Below are positions 59,831 through 64,000 of a stretch of 64,000 bases of DNA, piece after piece. Source of the stretch: Hericium rajendrae (taxonomy: Eukaryota > Basidiomycota > Agaricomycetes > Russulales > Hericiaceae); contig CM065884.1 of the NCBI GenBank assembly GCA_033439255.1, positions 1,984,001 to 2,048,000 of the forward strand, read 5' to 3'. Position 1 is the first letter of the stretch, and the number at the start of each line of letters is the position of its first letter. The position numbers were made by a program, and so were the translations under genes. The notes beneath the pieces were generated by a model. The model made no database searches and was not told the origin of the DNA. It worked only from the letters and a program-made list of their open reading frames with translations.

Positions 59831-61347
59831 TCATGAGAAGAGCGCGGAATGGGGGTATGTATACGGCGCCGGCGCCGGCTGCGCGTATGGCTGCGAGTAG
59901 AGCGCGGGGTCGAGCGCGCGCGGCGCGAACGACGGCGGGACGGGCGCGGAGTGTCGGTTTGCGACGGTCAGGAAGGACGCGGGTATCGGCGTGTGCCCAG
60001 GCGACGACGCGGGGCGCTCGCGGCGCAGGCGGGCGATCTCGAGCAGCGCTGCGCGCGGCGGGCCGTGCGGCGGCCGCTCGAGCGTGTACACGATGCGCGC
60101 GAGCTCCTCGCCGTCCGCGAGCACCTGCTGCGTGATGCGCGTCTCGACGTCTGCGCATGTGCTGTCAGCGGACGGTTTACTGCATAGGGACTGACACGCA
60201 CCTGCGGGGCGCCACTTGCAGCGCGAGAGCCACGAGTCCGGGAGGAGCGCGGAAACGGGGTGATGCGCGGGCGGGTTGGGCCCGCAGGGCGCGAAGGCGG
60301 CGACCTCCTCGGATTCGCAGACGGCGCCGGCGTATACGCGCGTGACACACTGCGCAGAGGCGGTCCACGGCGCGGCGAAGGTGACGGCGCCCTGGAACCC
60401 GTGAAGCGTGGGCGGGCTGAGCACGTCGTCGAGAGAGGTGAGTGCGAGCTTGATCCGGAGGCAGATCCGGGGCGGGGCGGCGGTGCTGCTGCGGGGCGGG
60501 GCGGCGAGACGGTTGACGTCAATGACGCGCGGCGGCATGCCCTCTGCGAAGAGCGTGAGGCCGGTGAGGCCGTTGCGCGGGAAGAGGCTGCGCGGGGGCA
60601 AAGGCGTCGTGGGAGACGTCGGGCAGCAGAAAAGGCGGGGCCTCGGCCTTGACGGACGCGTGCGCATTCGACTGGAGGGGCAGCGGGGATAGGTATGGAT
60701 CCGGGAGTCGCTCGACCGGTGAATGCGCAGGCATGTGTGCGCGGGGGTAAAACTGGTTGAGCTCCAAAGCGGTGTTGGGTGTAGCATGGGTGAGTGGCAT
60801 TTGCGGATCGGACTGTTCCTCTTTGACAGGGACGTCGGAAGAGACGGAGTCGGGGCTATGCTGCTTCATATCGGCCGGAGCCAAACTGCCGCTATCCTGG
60901 AAGAGCTCTTCGCCGCCTGCGACTAGCTGGTATTCTGGAAGAAAAAAATTGCGATCAGAGAAGCGGTGATGGTGAGGAGTGGGAGGACGGACCTGGTTCG
61001 CCCTTCCACATGTTGCGGAGGACCTGGATGTGACTTGCGACCTGTTTTTTGGAGCGATGGATGCCGGCAGCGCGAAGGTAGTCGACGAGGAACTGGTTGC
61101 GCCAGCGACTGCGACCGCGAGAGTAGGTCGCCCATGGGGACTCCCAGTACTCGCGGAGGCCTGGAAAATGTTAGAGAGTGCTAAGCAAAAGAAAGAACGG
61201 TGGCACCTTGAACGAAGATTTGTTCGACGGACTCGGGCCAGACCTCACTGGTGCCGTCCTTGAGCATCTTGCGGTGCTTACGTTGGGGGGTGAGGGACTT
61301 GTGATGGTGGTGGTGATGATGATGGTCGGAGGACGGGGAGGGGGACA
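59831..61347 (-). CDS. TEA/ATTS-domain transcription factor (one-base frame break)
   Basis: Start at 61347: MSPSPSSD followed by eight His, then the TEA DNA-binding domain from about residue 28: EVWPESVEQIFVQ, intron, GLREYWESPWATYSRGRSRW, RNQFLVDYLRAAGIHRSKKQ and VASHIQVLRNMWKGEP. Recognition helix 3 (RSKKQVASHIQVL) is intact. Family members include AbaA and Tec1 (development, filamentation) and animal TEAD. Downstream is an acidic/Ser linker, then a region with VIDVNRLAAPPRSS and ALTSLDDVLSPPTLHGFQGA that may be the cofactor-binding part, ending HSALFS. The frame changes near 60594-60598 at a run of five G (plus strand), consistent with a missing base. Upstream ATGs are possible; this one sits just before the domain. 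Confidence 0.88.
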
Positions 61348-61949
61348 TGGCTGGACTTGGACAGAGTGGGTAATCGGGTATGGAAAGGGGAAGGATGAAC
61401 CAAAGGGTGGGCATGGAAAGAGGCTAGGGGATTATATAGGACATGGCAGAAGTGGAGAAGTGGTGGGCCGAGAATAGCAGTCACGGCCCGCTGATTTGGA
61501 GATAGTGGATGGGATGGCATCCCCCTGTCGGATCGAGATCTAAGTCTTTTGTTCTCCGGTCACTCACTCGCCGGCGCAAAGCCTCGGAGGGGGCCAAGGG
61601 AGCATGTGGCTCGCGGCATCCCATTCGGACAGCTGAGAGCGGATCTAGAACAGGGCACGGGCAGCCGGAAGGGGAGGTGTGGGTGCCAGCCCAAGCGCTC
61701 GTCCATCTGCCATTCAGGATCCCATATGCGGCAGTGGAACGAAACAGGTGTTTTGAGACAGAACAAAGACCAACGATCGGAACATCCTTCCGAATCCCGA
61801 CGGTGTCTGTCCGAGGTCGTCGTCGAGAGCAAACGGAGATCGACTGTGACGCGCGCCCCGTCCATATCGGGGAGGCAGGGCCCAGCAGCTTGCCCCGCCG
61901 AGCCAAAAACCTTGACAGACCGCCCGTCGTCGCCACAACCTGCGCTACC
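61348..61949. promoter_or_regulatory. Shared divergent region TEA factor/VPS23
   Basis: About 600 bp between start codons. No TATA box or repeat stands out. Frames on both strands here have no family features. Confidence 0.4.
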
Positions 61950-63623
61950 ATGAACCAACTCACCGCAAACTGGCTGCGTCACAACCTCCAGCCCTATCCA
62001 CAACGTGACCGCGTCTTTGCAGACGTCGACGCCGTCCTCGCCCGCCATCTGACCCTCCGTCCCAAGACCGACATTTACAGTTCAGTCCTCTTATCTCGTC
62101 TTTCCCGCATCATCTCACTTCCTCCCCAGCCTATGACGATGGCCGCACCCAGCTCCTGCTCTGCATCCATGGCCTCCTCCCCATCGCCTTCCGCAATGCA
62201 TCCTACCACATTCCCGTCGCCCTCTGGCTCACCCGCGACTACCCCCGCGAGCCACCCATAGCCTACGTCGTCCCCACCGCCGACATGCTCGTCAAGCCCG
62301 GTCCCCACATGGATGTCTCGGGCCGCGCCAGCATCTCTTACCTCGCGCAATGGGTCCGTAAGCCCGAGGTATGTTACGCCTGATCGCCCGCGATCACGCA
62401 TTGATCGCATCGTACATAGGGCTGCAGCCTCCCGCTTCTCATCGAGGCCCTGCAGGCTCACTTCTCCCAGGATCCACCCGTCTACGCTAAGCCCAAGTCG
62501 CCGCCCCCGCCCGCAAACGACTACGCCGTCCGTCCCCCGCCCCCGGTGCCCCAGACCCCCGCGTCCTCGTCCACCTCACCGCACCCGCCCGCGGCACCAT
62601 CGCCGCATCCCGGATCGGCCTTGCGCTACCGCCAAAGCCCAGCGCATCGGTGCCCCGCCCGCGCCTGCACCTAGCCCGTATATACCGCACCCCAATGGCG
62701 CGCCCATCTTAACACGCCCACCCCCTTCACAGCCTACCCCGCCGCCCGTACCGCCCCACCCACCACTCGCGCATCCCGGACCCGCACTTCCGATGCATAG
62801 CCCCACCGCGCCTGCATACCTCCGGAGCCCATCCTACCCCACCTCCCCCCACCAGGCCCGGTTTACCGGTACACACAGCCTCCACCGCCACCCGCACCCC
62901 CGGCCGCAGCCCTCTCTCCCGGTCCCGTTCTCGCCTCCACCACCCGTGCTCCCTCCGCCCAACTTTCTCGACTCGGACGAACCTGCGCCCGCGCCACCTC
63001 CGCCGCAGCCGCGCCCCCGCGCCCGCCGAACCCCGAGCTGCAGCGTCTGCAGCACGCCGCGCGCGCAAAGCTCGCCGCCGAGCTCGCGAGCCTCGCGCAC
63101 GCGCACGCGCTGGACGCGGAACGTCTGCGCGCGCACCAGGCGGACCTCCTCGCGGGCGGCCCCGCCGTGCGCGACGAGGCTGCACGTTTACGCGCCGTGC
63201 GCGACGTGTGCGCGGGCGCGGCGGCGCGGTACCGCGGCGTCGTCGCGGAGGGCGAGCAGGCGCTGGGCGCGATGCGGCGGAAGGGCGAGGTCAGCGTGGA
63301 TGAGCTCGTGTGCGGGATGTCGATCGTGCATAATCAGTGCGTGTTTCGTTGTGTGCGGAGGTGGGCGCGGCTGATTGTGTGGGCAGGCTGGTGGATCTGG
63401 TCGCGGAGGACAATGCGATCGAGGACACGGTGTACCACCTCCACCGCGCGCTCAACGCGGGCCGCATCGACCTCGACCGTTTCCTGCGCGTGCGTCTCTT
63501 TTCTCTGCTCGCGTGATGTTTTCGTGGCTTACGGTATGGCAGACGACGCGCGTGCTCGCGGAGGAGCAGTTCATGAAGCGCGCGCTCGTGGAGAAGATCC
63601 AGCACGGGCTCGGGTGGGCGTAG
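61950..63623 (+). CDS. VPS23: ESCRT-I subunit Vps23/TSG101 (frame breaks in the Pro-rich linker)
   Basis: Ubiquitin-binding ESCRT-I component for sorting into multivesicular bodies. UEV domain: MNQLTANWLRHNLQPYPQRD, intron, YDDGRTQLLLCIHGLLPIAF then RNASYHIPVALWLTRDYPRE, PPIAYVVPTADM, VDVSGRASISYLAQW and LLIEALQAHFSQDPPVY. A long Pro-rich linker follows. The stalk coiled coil (ELQRLQHAARAKLAAELASL) and C-terminal steadiness box end the protein: KGEVSVDELVCGMSIVHN, RLVDLVAEDNAIEDTVYHLH, RALNAGRIDLDRFLR and LAEEQFMKRALVEKI. In the linker (about 62600-63000) the frame changes at least twice within C-runs, again consistent with missing bases. Both folded ends are well preserved. Confidence 0.92.
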
Positions 63624-64000
63624 TCGCGATCGCGGGCGCGCAGATCTCGTGCCCTGATCTCAGATTCGTGGTGGGTGGTGGCGATGTGGCGCACCCCCCA
63701 TTGGCGGGCGCATTCTGTGGTACGCACGTAGTGTGGTGGCGGTGGGCGTGTGATGCATTCGCACCCTCGGAATTCAGAATGAATTTGGACGGACGGATGG
63801 ACTCTAGGCCTACGAGCGAGCTAGTGCTGCAAGTCGGAGTAAAGCCCCCGCGGCTCTGTTCTGTGAAGGGCGGCGGCGGCGAGCAGAGCCCATGGCGTGG
63901 ACGATTGGCACGCTGAAATGAGAGCATCCGCCGGTGTGATAGTTATCGTCGAGTACTACACCAGCACAACGGATGCACACCCGTGCCTCGCGAACCAACC
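63624..64000. other. Right edge, no gene recognised
   Basis: 3' flank of VPS23. Frames present are short and composition-driven; nothing supportable before the window ends. Confidence 0.45.

Noticed and set aside
59153-60158. Long antisense frames across the NOC3 3' end and the TEA gene
   Set aside because: High third-position GC keeps antisense frames open; the sense frames carry the recognisable families.

Overview
The window looks like nuclear DNA from a filamentous basidiomycete, most likely an Agaricomycete close to Polyporales. The order-level placement is a judgement from protein resemblance and was not tested. The reasons are genes broken by many ~45-60 nt GT..AG introns, compact head-to-head and tail-to-tail packing of housekeeping genes, pyrimidine-rich leaders, a PDR-type ABC pump, Tnp2-family transposase genes and an intron-containing tRNA-Phe.

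Left arm (1-10.6 kb): the 5' end of an MFS transporter (-), then RAN GTPase (+), the BCS1 mitochondrial AAA chaperone (+), the BUD23 rRNA methyltransferase (-), the BET3/TRAPPC3 TRAPP subunit (+), mitochondrial uS13m (-) and an XAP5/FAM50 nuclear protein (+). The RAN promoter exists twice: a decayed copy lies about 800 bp upstream of the functional one.

Accessory block (10.5-27.6 kb): bounded on both sides by a tRNA-Phe(GAA) copy pointing inward and by two inverted sequence boxes. It holds a Tnp2-type (CACTA-like) transposase gene, two divergent accessory genes (one with an expanded 21-bp tandem repeat), decayed fragments of host-like genes (including two copies of a centrosomin-type Cnn_1N segment), and a nested 3.3-kb insertion. 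The nested insertion has 11-bp terminal inverted repeats and a TA target duplication. It carries two mirror-image GC-rich minisatellite arrays around a central palindrome, and it splits the transposase gene in frame. I read the block as a large degenerate DNA transposon of about 16 kb that collected gene fragments and was then hit by a second, fold-back-like element.

Right arm (27.9-64 kb): a mitochondrial SLC25 carrier (-), a 761-bp non-autonomous TIR element, a full-length PDR-type ABC transporter (+), an RRN6-like Pol I factor (-), mitochondrial uL3m (+), a small Thr/Ser-rich secreted protein (+), a long XMAP215/Alp14-type TOG protein (-), APC5 (-), NOC3 (+), a TEA/ATTS transcription factor (-) and the ESCRT-I subunit VPS23/TSG101 (+).

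The genes work in unrelated core processes: nuclear transport and spindle (RAN, XMAP215, APC5), ribosome making (BUD23, NOC3, RRN6-like, uL3m, uS13m), membrane traffic (BET3, VPS23) and mitochondria (BCS1, SLC25). There is no pathway cluster; the unit of interest is the accessory block. At least nine places in conserved genes need one extra base to restore the reading frame, mostly at homopolymers. This points to homopolymer undercalling in the assembly rather than gene death.
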